Source: Apostichopus californicus (taxonomy: Eukaryota; Echinodermata; Holothuroidea; Aspidochirotida; Stichopodidae). Taken from it: a stretch of 20,756 nucleotides of DNA. The notes under the pieces are model-generated. The model did no database searches, was not told the DNA's origin, and saw only the letters and a list, made by a program, of their open reading frames with translations. Positions 10,250 to 19,764 of this stretch are shown here, piece by piece (the stretch's first letter is position 1; the number at the start of each line of letters is the position of its first letter). The stretch is from assembly GCA_020650975.1 (NCBI GenBank), contig JAIPMN010001287.1, forward strand, positions 1-20,756, written 5' to 3'. A program made the position numbers and the translations under genes.

Positions 10250-11430
10250 CACAATGGCAGTGCCAAGGTAAACGACTGGGAAGACAAACTCAGGGCTACA
10301 GCCAGAAAAGTAACAATGGAGAGCTGAACTCATGGCCATAGCAAGTAAAATAACTGGGGAGCCAAAATAAGGGATACAGCAGGTAAAACAGCAGGTAAAA
10401 CACCAGGAGAGCTGAACCCATGGCCGCATTACGGTAATCAACCAAGGGAGCTGAACTCATGGCTGCAGTAAGATAATGAATCAAGGGAGCTGAACCCAGG
10501 GCCACAGTATGGTAATGAATCAAGGGAGCTGAACCCAGGGTGGCAGCAAGGTTATCAACCAAGGGAGCTGAACCCAGGGCGGCAGTACGGTAATGAATCA
10601 AGGAAGCTGAACCCAGGGCCACAGTATGGTACTGAATCAAGGGAGCTGAACCCAGGGCCGCAGTATGGTAATGAATCAAGGGAGCTGAACCCAGGGCCGC
10701 AGTATGGTAATGAATCAAGGGAGCTGAACCCAGGACCGCAGCAAGATAATGAATCAAGGGAGCTGAACCCAGGGCCGCAGTATGGTAATGAATCAAGGGT
10801 GCTGAACCCAGGGCCACAGTACGGTAATGAACCAAGGAAGCTGAACCCAGGGCCGCAGTACATTAATGAATCAAGGGTGCTGAACCCAGGGCCACAGTAT
10901 GGTAATGAATCAAAGGAGCTAAACCCAGGGCCGCATTATTGTAATGAACCAAGGGAGCTGAACTCATGGCCGCAGCAAGATAATCAATCAAGGGAGCTGA
11001 ACCCAGGGCTGCATTATGGTAATAAACCCAGGGCCGCATTATGGTAATGAATCAAGGAAGATGAATATAGGGCCACAGTACAGTAATGAATCAAGGGAAC
11101 TGAACCCAGGGCCGCATTATGGTAATGAAGGGAGCTGAACCCAGGGCCGCATTATTGTAATGAACCAAGGGAGCTGAACTCATGGCCGCAGCAAGATAAT
11201 GAATCAAGGGAGCTGAACCCAGGGCCGCATTATGGTAAGGAAGGGAGCTGAACCCAGGGCCGCAGTATGGTAAATGAATCAAGGGAGCTGAACCCAGGGC
11301 CGCAGCAAAGCAAGAACCAAGGGAGCTGAGCCCAGGGCCACAATACAGTTATGAATCAAGGGGGTGCTGAATGCAAGGCTGTATCTACGAAAAGAGTTAA
11401 TAGAGCACAACTTGGGGCCTCAGCAATGTA
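10250..11430. repeat. 39-bp minisatellite, roughly 25-30 copies
   Basis: The unit is gggagctgaacccagggcc followed by gcagtatggtaatgaatcaa (39 bp). Copies are well conserved from about 10410 to 11360 and degenerate at both ends. Some units are shortened, for example near 11020-11045 and 11125-11140. A 13-codon period keeps several frames open on both strands, giving apparent repeat proteins of up to 179 codons (IHYHTAALGSAPL-type on minus, LNPGPQYGNE-type on plus). The array lies inside an intron of the attractin-like gene, so these are best read as repeat artefacts. Confidence 0.95.
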
Positions 11431-11528
11431 ACACTTTTTTTAGATTTGCTTCTTGACTGTTCTGCATTTGTGAGTCTGTCATTACAGTATATGTCTCCAC
11501 ACAGTCCATTGCTTGCTGTACAGTACAG

Positions 11529-11560
11529 AATCGATGGACCATCTCTACAGTCCATCGATT
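11529..11560. repeat. Inverted repeat: 10-bp perfect stem, 12-nt loop
   Basis: The sequence aatcgatgga (11529-11538) is followed by a 12-nt loop and its exact reverse complement tccatcgatt (11551-11560). The flanks (gtacag on the left, cagtacag on the right) allow an imperfect extension of the stem. It could form a hairpin in the transcript; no function is evident. Confidence 0.75.
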
Positions 11561-12479
11561 TTTCAGTACAGGAATTAAAAGTTTTGTTTATGGGAGATAT
11601 TTGGAAGGTCTCCTTTGGTAACCTTCATGAAGTTGCAGCATATCATGTGTAGCAGTTAACCTCCTGTGAGTAGTGACAGTAATGCATTACAGATTACTCC
11701 ATTGAAAACTTGAACAAAAAAGCCAAAGAGAAAACAACAACAAAAAACAGGAAAGAGGGGAAAAGAAGAAAACAGGAAGAAGGTAAACAAAGTCTGTGTG
11801 AGTTTTCTACAGGAAAATGTTAACGTAACAACGATGACACCACAAAGCCTCGGAGAGAGAAAGACCCTGAGGGACCAAGAAAGAAGTGCGCAAAGGCAGG
11901 AGGAGGAGAAACAATGGGGTGACTACGAGGGGTGACGTGGGGTGCCGTGAATGGTTGGTCTAACCAAGTAAGATTTCAATAAAATGAGCCATTAATGCCT
12001 CTGATTGTGGATGCCTAAAGTAAGTGATATTTTTGGCTGAGAATCACCTCACTTCTATTACGGTGTTTTCAGTTTGCTGATCTAGCTAGGAGTGATCATT
12101 TCAACCAGTTACTTTGGTAACCACTAATCTGTGACATCTCTGTCATTCTCACTTGACACTGAGGACACTCTACATGGGTCACTATCACACTATGTTCTAT
12201 GGCTTCATGGTGGCCAATTCCTTGCAAATATAATCACCGCAATAACTTGATAATATGAAGCAAAATGAATAATGACATGCCGCAAAGCAAACCAGAGATC
12301 GTGGCAACTAAAGGTTTGGGATGTCAAATTGCAAAGGTAGTCTATACTTTCTGAAAACATCTCATGATGCATGCATGGTTAAGCTGCAGAGTCAAAAGGA
12401 AAAACCATCAACGGGACCGGGTTAGGACCAACCATCACGTGGAGACGCACACACCATTCACCGACAGCATATTACGCAC

Positions 12480-12620
12480 CTGGCTTCTTAAACATGTATC
12501 AATTCGCATTTTGAGCTTCCATCCCAAGGCAAAGAAACACATGAATGATAAAAAGACACTGAAGAATACGATGAAGAACTTCAAGAGATCCTCCAATTGG
12601 ATCTGCTGTGTGACCTGCAC
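12480..12620 (-). CDS. Attractin-like protein, alternative transmembrane exon 3 (closest to vertebrate attractin)
   Basis: This is a 141-nt exon (47 codons), phase 0-0, between acceptor ttcattactaatgcag and donor CAG|gtgcgt. It reads VQVTQQIQLEDLLK, then helix FFIVFFSVFLSFMCFFAL, then GWKLKMRIDTCLRSQ. From recall, the vertebrate attractin segment has 'IQIAFSQ', then 'DLVQFFVTFFSCFL', then a 'WKIKQ' linker, so this copy keeps the D-L-x-x-F-F start and the W-K-x-K membrane exit. It is probably the ancestral-type exon of the cluster. A cysteine in the linker (DTCLRSQ) sits where palmitoylation is possible (inference). It joins in frame to FTFR and QREVEM on either side. Confidence 0.92.
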
Positions 12621-14077
12621 CTGCATTAGTAATGAAGATAGAGGGCACTATTAAACTATTTAAACAAAGAGACAAAACAAAAAAACACATCCTTGTACCT
12701 CTCTGAATTCAAGCAAGCAAGGTTTACCTTACAATGACAATGTTTTTTTCAATGCCACATTTTAAGTATTTACAGAACTAAGACAGAACGACTGATGAAC
12801 AAAAAACACATAGTTTCAATCCGGTTTACTGCATGTCTTGGCTTTTCATTTCACAACAGGCACTGAAATCCATTGCATCCTAGCTTACCACTGATATCCA
12901 TTGCATTCTAGCTAACCACTGAAATCCATTGCATCCTAGCTAACCACTGAAATCCATTGCATCCTAGCTAACTACTGAAATCCATTGCATCCTAGCTAAC
13001 CACTGATATCCATTGCATCCTAGCTAACCACTGAAATCCATTGCATTCTAGCTAATCACTGAAATCCATTGCATCCTAGCTAACCACTGAAATCCATTGC
13101 ATCCTAGCTAACCACTGAAATCCATTTGCATCCTAGCTGACCACTGAAATTTATAGCTTCCTAGCTAATCATTGAAATCCACTGCTTCTTAGCTAACCAC
13201 TGAAATCCATTTGCATCCTAGCTGACCACTGAAATCTATTGCTTCCTAGCTAACCACTGAAATTCATTGCTTCCTAGCTAACCACTGAAATCCATTGCAT
13301 CCTATCTAACCACTGAAATCCATTGCATCCTAGCTATCCCTTGAAATCCATCGCAACCTAAATAACCATTGAAATCCATCGCATCCTAAATAACCATTGA
13401 AGTCCATTGTATCCTAAACTAACCCTTGAAGCCCATGACATCGTATGAAACCATTAAAATCCATGCACACAAATCTTAGGAGTCTATGGTGAGAGAGTGC
13501 AAGGCCAATCTCAGAAATATTGACTATATTGTCACTCCTCCCAGCAAACTGTAGGCATGTGAAATGTTTTGACATGTTACTACGTATAAATTGCGCACGT
13601 TAGCTCACCGACATCTCAACCACTCCTTAAAGGCATCACCTATGCCTTTCAGCTATGCGGTGTGTTGAATAGTGACACTATGCCATGTTAGTAGCCCTTT
13701 GCATTTACACCATTAACATAAGCCCTGAAGAAAAGGAAGTTACTCTCCATTATGCCCATCGCAAAGCGCTCTCCTGTGAAGTGGATGTTATTAGTCTCCT
13801 CTATCATAAAACCAGCTATCACAGCAAGTGACACATCATCTCTACGCCAAATTTCCCAATCATTCGCTTTTTATTCAAATCGACTAGAAAAAGACACTAA
13901 GTCACAAATTGGCATTTCACAACAGTTCATAGAAGAATGAGCTCTGTAGCCTTTCAGGAAATCAGGAGAGAGATGATGTATTGATGAGGTTGCAATGAAG
14001 CTGTGTGCCTACACTGCTACCAACAGCTTGGTGAAGTGGTTTTAGCAAGCCACAGCTATATCAGACATTCTACCTAC
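12621..14077 (-). other. Intron between transmembrane exons 2 and 3
   Basis: It contains the 28-bp minisatellite near its 3' (left) part. The remainder shows no additional exon with acceptable splice sites and phase. A plus-strand frame at 13752-13940 has no recognisable features. Confidence 0.7.
12861..13465. repeat. 28-bp minisatellite, about 21 copies
   Basis: The unit is aaccactgaaatccattgc plus atcctagct, 28 bp with single-base length variants. Copies are nearly identical from 12880 to 13130 and diverge toward 13465 (for example 'aaccattgaaatccatcgc' and 'aacccttgaagcccatgac'). Since 28 is not a multiple of three, frames are closed. Confidence 0.95.
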
Positions 14078-14215
14078 CCTTGGAATCAGAATAACCGTTC
14101 TGATCCACAAATAAAACTTAAAGATGATGCCACAAATTAAGAAGACCCAGATAGGAGAAGTTGCCAGGAAGACTTTTAATCCCAAGGAGATTAAAGGGAC
14201 AGCCGTAACCGTGAC
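14078..14215 (-). CDS. Attractin-like protein, alternative transmembrane exon 2 (divergent helix)
   Basis: This is a 138-nt exon (46 codons), phase 0-0, between acceptor attacctcttggcag and donor AGG|gtaggt. It reads VTVTAVPLISLGLK, then VFLATSPIWVFLICGIIF, then KFYLWIRTVILIPR. The V-T-V start and the length match the other copies, but the helix sequence is the most divergent: a proline sits inside the hydrophobic stretch and the linker is hydrophobic rather than strongly charged. It joins in frame to FTFR upstream and QREVEM downstream. The intact frame and splice sites argue that it is a used exon. Without expression data, the alternative that it is a recently silenced copy cannot be excluded. 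Confidence 0.82.
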
Positions 14216-15443
14216 CTGCCAAGAGGTAATTTGACATCAGCTTCATGCATATCCATGACAAAGTCAATATTAAAATATACTAAAAAAAAAGTTAAAATAA
14301 TAGCCTTACTTGATAGACAACAGTGTAACAACCATCATGTGTGACCATAAGGGACAACAGTGTAGCAACCGTCAGGTGTTAATAGACTACAAAGTATAGT
14401 AACTGTCACATCTGATCATGTTGGTGACTCATATCCATAAATGAATTCTTAGCAAGAGTAAGGAACAGACAAAGGCAATCTATGAACTAAATCTACAAAA
14501 ACAACATTCTAAACTGACATCGACAACTTTTGCTATCATTGCGAACTATGTGAACGTGTTTTTTAATTGCTTGGGTGAGTAACAGTCAATCTTATTAAAA
14601 AACCAACTGCAATAAAAATTAGACCAACAAAATACCCTTGTTTAGAATGAACATAATGGATCACAGTTTTCCTTACGGGACAACCTCAAAAGAAGAGAAA
14701 GTGTCGTAATGTGGATCGGGTTGAGGATCAAAAAGTTGTGACTGTATTTAGAGGCAGTTAGCAAAAATCATGGATGTTAATAAACAGAAGGCATTCTGCA
14801 TGCTGTCAATGTTTCTGCTGATGATGTTCAATCATGAAAGTACTTCAAGCTGAACTATTTCACTTTCTCTTCAATCTTAAATAACATATCTCCTCACCCA
14901 AACAAGACCAACTAAAGAAAACAAATGTGCCAGCAACTGCTAATTTTTTCAATATTTGAAATGTGCCAAAAATTATACTCAATCCACTCTGAAGCATAGC
15001 CATCAATATGGTCACTGTTATCACCAAGCATTTTCTTTTTGAGTTTATGTTCCATCCTTCAGAAATATTCATTTTTCCTCCCAAAAGAAAATGCAATGAC
15101 AAGCTTTGACAGGAGGTAGGGTCCACTGAAAGGACACAGTTAACAATATTATGTTTCATTTCTTCAATACTTTAGATGATTCTTACCATCAGAGGTTACT
15201 ACAGTAACTGACTTTGAGTCCACAAACACCCGATATTATCAACATGGATGTGGCTGTAACTGACTTTTTGTCCCAAAGTACCTAATAATATCACCATGGA
15301 TACAGGTAGATCCACTTTGAAGCAGCATTTCGTCGTCTCATAACAAAAAGGTAGAAATGATGAATTAGTTGCCATTAGTGACTGTGTGTTATGCTGGCCC
15401 TGTTCAGACATAACCATGCTCTTTTGACTAGGATAGGCCTTAC
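14216..15443 (-). other. Intron between transmembrane exons 1 and 2
   Basis: It has a short imperfect tandem duplication around 14320-14385 ('acaacagtgtaacaacc' / 'acaacagtgtagcaacc'). It also has an open minus-strand frame at 15159-14860 with a hydrophobic segment but no usable splice sites at its ends (see findings). Nothing else is supported. Confidence 0.65.
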
Positions 15444-15581
15444 CTGCACCACCTCTCTGTTGATATGCCACATGAACACCTTCTGCACGACCAGAAGAGC
15501 CAAGGCACAACAACTTAGAAATCCTATCAAACTACCAAAAGTTATTAGTATGATAGTGAATGGATTCTCTTCAACCTGAAC
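15444..15581 (-). CDS. Attractin-like protein, alternative transmembrane exon 1
   Basis: This is a 138-nt exon (46 codons), phase 0-0, between acceptor ccatcgactactcag (preceded by a T-rich tract) and donor CAG|gtaagg. It reads VQVEENP, then helix FTIILITFGSLIGFLSCC with ALALLVV, then QKVFMWHINREVVQ. The VQV start is identical to exon 3 at 12620. The open frame happens to continue upstream of the acceptor to 15776, but homology and the V-Q-V boundary place the true start at 15581. The two adjacent cysteines lie mid-helix. The linker is close to neutral, unlike the basic linkers of exons 3 and 4. Confidence 0.9.
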
Positions 15582-18021
15582 CTGAGTAGTCGATGGAAAT
15601 AGAAAACCATCAATTGAAGAAAAAACGATTAAAGCTTCGATGACAGATTTGTCACAGGGTTTATCAAAGCCGTGTACAGTGTGTTGGTCAACCGTATTAA
15701 GGAGATACCCTGCTGGTGTCGCATGAGAGAAACCACGACAAGCCCTGGTAATATTGCTACCGGCAGATACATTCAACAGAATCGTAATTTCGATTTAGGA
15801 GTTCATATCCGAAGGAAGAAAGTAAAACAGAACATTTTCATAGAAGCCTCACTGATCTAGTATTACCTCTCCCATCTCCTATCCTGCCCTACCCAATCTC
15901 ACACTTTACCATGTGCGTGGAGGGGAGTATGGTTGGATGAATATAGAGATTTTATTAAACACAAGAGGAGGGTTCTGAGAGAGACCTTCAAAGGAATCAG
16001 AATAGTGATGTCACATAATAGTAAGGTGACTACTTTGCTTGTTTATCATATAATTCCGCCCAGTAACAGCACAAGCTGGTGAATAAAACAAACCACTTAT
16101 TTAAAAAAAAATTCAAGACAAGTTCTTGCCTTCAATATCACACAAAACCTACCAAATGCTGCTATCCTCAAGCCCCAACCCCCTCCCCTTAACTTTGATG
16201 GAAAATAATTTGAGCTGAAAGGAAACCAACCAATTATTTGCAGGGTTGATGTGATTACAACATAAGAGGTTATCACAGGAACATGCATATCATGTTATAA
16301 AGATCATCACATTAAAGATTTTAAAGGGATATTGATAAATATATTCAGCCAAATGAGATAAAAAATCCTTTTTGCAGGAAAGAATAAGGCAACTCATTTT
16401 TAAGCCTTTATACGATGTTTTGAATTTGCGAGGGGTGTGCTGGGAGTGTGTTTATGATGATGATTAGGCCAGTGGTGAGTTAGCGGTAGCGTCTTGTAAT
16501 TCCAGATAGCCGATCGACATGCACCCTACCTGCTGCCCCAGGTAGAGGGAGACCTGCGATCTGATATGTCGTAATAAGGCTGTGATTGACATCAATACCA
16601 TGGAACAGGTAAAGAATATGACAGAATATTCCAAACCAGTCGGACCTCGGTGGTGTAACTTTGAATTTAAAATGTTAGGCTGTGAAGCCTGAAACTAACA
16701 AGAAGAGATGCAGAGAGCTTGATAAGAGCCTCTGGGCATCCTGCAAGACCGAGTTAACGACCGAGTAAAGATTTTAATCGCAGGAGTTGATGACATCAGT
16801 CATACACTAACTTTCAACTTTTGTAAATTATACAAAGATGAAACGACACCTGACAATTAGAGAACACTCTCATCTCCTCTTTAACAAGAAACTCATTTCC
16901 AGCAAATTTTACTTATAAATTTATAGAGGGTTAGAGTTACCGTAGGTGAAATTACAAGTAACATCCATTTTCCTAAATTTCTACAGCCATTACAGATAAG
17001 AGGACATATATTCATATGTACTTAAATAGCTATCTGATTACTGATGAAACCATTTAAAATGAGAGCTAAATTCTCATCCTTCAATTATACAATCACCAAA
17101 CTGACCAAACCAATGAAAACAAGTCCCTAAGAAATTGTATCCATGAGCTGTTTCTTTCCTCTGAGTGACACACTGAAACAGATTCACTTCTTCTGAAGAC
17201 TCAAACATCCCAATCTTGAACCTCTTTGATAGCTCAAAAGCACACACATGTATACTAAGGCATTTACAGACAGTTAGACCCAAAGGCAACAAACTTGGCC
17301 TAAACTGAAGGACATTTCAAATAGATTTTGCAAGACAGCTGAACTTGCCTGGGAGAAGAAATTGTCAATGTGATATATACTATTCATCACAACACTCACA
17401 AAACCATTAAAGAAAATTAAAATGGTCTTTAAACATCAAACATAACCACTTCACATCATATTTTTAAAAATGTTATGAACACTATCTGAACATGATTTTT
17501 TTCTTCTATTTTTTGCTTCATTTGAAGATTATGACCTACATTTCTAGCTATTGCTATCAGATGGTGGTATTCTTTTTGGTTGTTTACAGAACAATCAATG
17601 ACAAATCAGGTCTCCATTTATAACATGATTCAATTATATTTGAAATATCTCTGACCAATACACACACATGCAAGATATTCTCATAATAATGACTGAAGAA
17701 ATAACTGGTACTTCATTGTGGTTCTCAGCTGTCTGTGAGAAATTTCAAAATTAGAAATACAACAGTCCCTGAAAGAACCAACAAATGTTATACTGAGAGT
17801 AAAGATAATGTAAGACTAAATCTATACAGATGTGCATGCTTTGTCCGTTTTTCATCTTTCCTCTGTCAAAGGATTTTTTTCTCTCTGCCGTAATAAAACA
17901 CAACATGTCATCAATAAAGGATCAACAGAGCCAGTGATCATTCCATCAAATCAATCAAAGCCAATATTTCTTTCTTTTTTAATTTAATAAAGAAAAATGA
18001 AAGGTGAAAAAGACTACTTAC
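15582..18021 (-). other. Intron upstream of the transmembrane exon cluster
   Basis: This is an AT-rich intron. It contains a possible tRNA-derived element near 16465-16760 and no further exon that meets splice-site and phase requirements. Confidence 0.7.
16465..16760 (+). mobile_element. Possible tRNA-derived SINE-like element
   Basis: The segment starting ggccagtggtgagttagcgg then tagcgtcttg resembles the 5' part of a tRNA with an A-box-like stretch, as in many SINE heads. It is followed by more GC-balanced sequence than the surrounding intron. I cannot point to a clean B box, poly(A) or simple-repeat tail, or target-site duplication, so this is a weak call. Confidence 0.25.
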
Positions 18022-18176
18022 CCTGAAAGTAAATGGATGTGTAAAGTCGGATAGATAAAAGAGGAATGTAGTGTTGACTTCATTTCTGAAATCATAGGTG
18101 TAACGTGAGAATCTGTAGCGATATATATCAGTCACGTATGTGTCGTTGACTATGATCTGCTCTTCCTCGACCGTGG
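18022..18176 (-). CDS. Attractin-like protein, last extracellular exon before the membrane
   Basis: This is a 155-nt exon between acceptor tttgatttatctccag and donor AGG|gtaagt. It starts with two bases completing a codon and ends in phase 0. The 51 full codons include TVEEEQIIVNDTYVTDIY, RYRFSRYTYDFRNEVN and TTFLFYLSDFTHPFTFR. From recall, vertebrate attractin has here an 'EEYRDSFSYEKF'-like stretch, then 'NITFYVYVSNFSWPIK', directly before the helix. The aligned pattern (aromatic-rich, N-x-T-F, Y-x-S-x-F, P) identifies the family. Two N-glycosylation sequons, NDT and NTT, fit an extracellular location. The final R-| joins the V/I-x-V/I of each membrane exon. The upstream part of the gene continues to the right. 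Confidence 0.92.
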
Positions 18177-19752
18177 CTGGAGATAAATCAAAGATGAAAG
18201 AAATTGTTCAAATATAGGGAATTTAAAACAGTTTTACTCATACAACAGGTACCACAATGCACTGGTGTTTGGATATGAATATTCATAGCCAGTTCTCACA
18301 TCACAAGTATTAATACAGCAATGATGAGAAAAGAATCAAACTTCAGTCAACACTAGGGATAGAAGTTTAAGGTTCTCCACTTTCTTTTTGCATTTCAGTC
18401 ATAAAGGACAATAAAACTCTTGTAATCCCAAACCACTGTAAAGTGGATAAAATGTGTTTTGATAAAAAAAAAACAAGCTGCTCTATAGACCAAGCTGTTC
18501 AGTGGTATACAAACAGCATGCAGACACAAAACCAAAAATATTGTTAATAAACCACTTATGACAACTAGTTGACAAGATAAGCAGCAATCTCTCAGCAACT
18601 ATCTGTCTCTATAAATATCTGGAGACAGCTCCCTGCACCAAACACTTGGTAGATAGTAACATCAAAGCCAAACTAGAGAAGGTGGCATTCAACTTCTATC
18701 TACCCTCAGGTTGTCTCGCAGACCCAGTTCGAAAAGTTAAGATGTCAGAAATTCTAAATGTGTTAGCTACTCTGTGAGGAGTGCATTGCATAACCCAAAA
18801 TCATCCAGGCTATGCTGAAGTTACCTTCTGGGGCCAAACAATCGACTTCCCCCTCCATCGAACTTTGAACAGGGAAGAGTACAGGGATGGGAGATTGGTG
18901 GGCAGGGGAGGGTGGTGGATGAGTACTGGACCTTGGGCTTTGTGAGGTATCCCATATTCATGTTACACATGCAACACTGTTATTAAGTATAAGAATTAAA
19001 TGCAAACAAGTGATAAGAAACCTTGGAATATTTAAAGTAACTGAGTCTGGAGAGAGGGTTAACCAAATAAATAATAATGATCATAAAGGTAAGCTTAATA
19101 GGAAGCATGCTCTCAAACAGGACGATAAAATTAAAATTATAATCAATCAGAAAATGAAATAAAAATCCCATATATTCTGGAATATTTCTTTGTTAGGTTG
19201 TGACACTGTCTTGCATTCTAATCTGAATGGTGCATTAACGAGTTATTGTTGATTAAACGTTTGACATTCCATCATGGTTCCAAGTATCTTCCAATTTCAC
19301 AGATCAACTTCCAGTGTGAATGATTTATACAGCTGTGTCATCCTTAGAGCAAGATGGCCATACAACAGTGACATGTTTGCTGGATAGTTTTATATTCGTA
19401 TAGGGAATATTAAAAGATGGAATATTGGTTCTCTTTTAATATCCCTGACTGATCCTACCCCCTCCCCCCCCCCCCATCCAGCCCTGACATAAACACTGCC
19501 CATAATAATCACTCAACAAGTCTCCCAACCTCACTCAAGCAGAAGTGTACTAAGTTTATCAATCGCATAAATATAGATGCAAGATATGTTATTATGGCAG
19601 TTCTTGCAGCACAACAATTCAGGCAACACCAAACAAATTACAATTTACAAGGTTTTAGCAGACAGCTAAAGGAAAGTAGGGATTTGCTTAAAACATTAAA
19701 TAGAGGATTTACATGACTCAAGACGACAAATACAAACAAAACACAAATTTAC
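18177..19752 (-). other. Intron
   Basis: This is AT-rich and carries a C-rich tract on the plus strand at about 19460-19475. I found no further exon with family resemblance. A donor-like gtaact site at 18829-18824 follows a short open stretch, but that stretch has no resemblance to attractin. Confidence 0.65.
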
Positions 19753-19764
19753 CGATTGTAGAGT
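19753..19764 (-). CDS. Candidate 12-nt microexon of the attractin-like gene
   Basis: ACTCTACAATCG lies between a strong acceptor (a long T tract then cttacag) and a donor gtaaat. If the upstream exon ends in phase 1, reading through into the exon at 18176 gives x-S-T-I-A-T-V-E-E-E. From recall, vertebrate attractin has a 'GTISGEE' string at the corresponding distance before the aromatic-rich segment, so T-I-x-x-x-E-E aligns. The length is a multiple of three and the phase is compatible with the exon at 18176. Twelve bases are too few for certainty and the next upstream exon is outside the window. Confidence 0.5.

Larger units (their letters stand above)
10120..12479 (-). other. Intron between transmembrane exons 3 and 4
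   Basis: It contains the 39-bp minisatellite, a 10-bp-stem inverted repeat at 11529-11560 and otherwise unremarkable sequence. I searched for a further transmembrane exon with phase 0 boundaries and found none. A plus-strand frame at 11446-11652 shows no recognisable protein and overlaps the inverted repeat. Confidence 0.7.

Noticed and set aside
10296..10835. Long open frame on the minus strand encoding a 13-residue tandem-repeat protein (179 codons)
   Set aside because: It is the 39-bp minisatellite read in one frame. Other frames on both strands are equally open because 39 is divisible by three, and it lies inside an intron.
14680..14750. Minus-strand open stretch (SQLFDPQPDPHYDTFSSF) between aaatacag and gtaagg
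   Set aside because: Its 65-nt length breaks the phase 0-0 scheme of the neighbouring exons and it has no attractin resemblance or helix. It is kept only as a weak possibility.
15180..15300. Strong donor-like site gtaaga at 15186 with upstream acceptor-like ttacag
   Set aside because: All three frames between the two sites contain stops or reach the donor in an incompatible phase.
15582..15776. Upstream in-frame extension of membrane exon 1
   Set aside because: A good acceptor at 15582-15584 and the shared VQV start place the exon boundary at 15581. The upstream residues have no counterpart in the other three exons.
16530..16600. Mini-exon candidate (VSLYLGQQ) with phase 0 ends on the minus strand
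   Set aside because: It is only 24 nt, within a SINE-like segment, with no match to attractin; splice-like strings of this size occur by chance.
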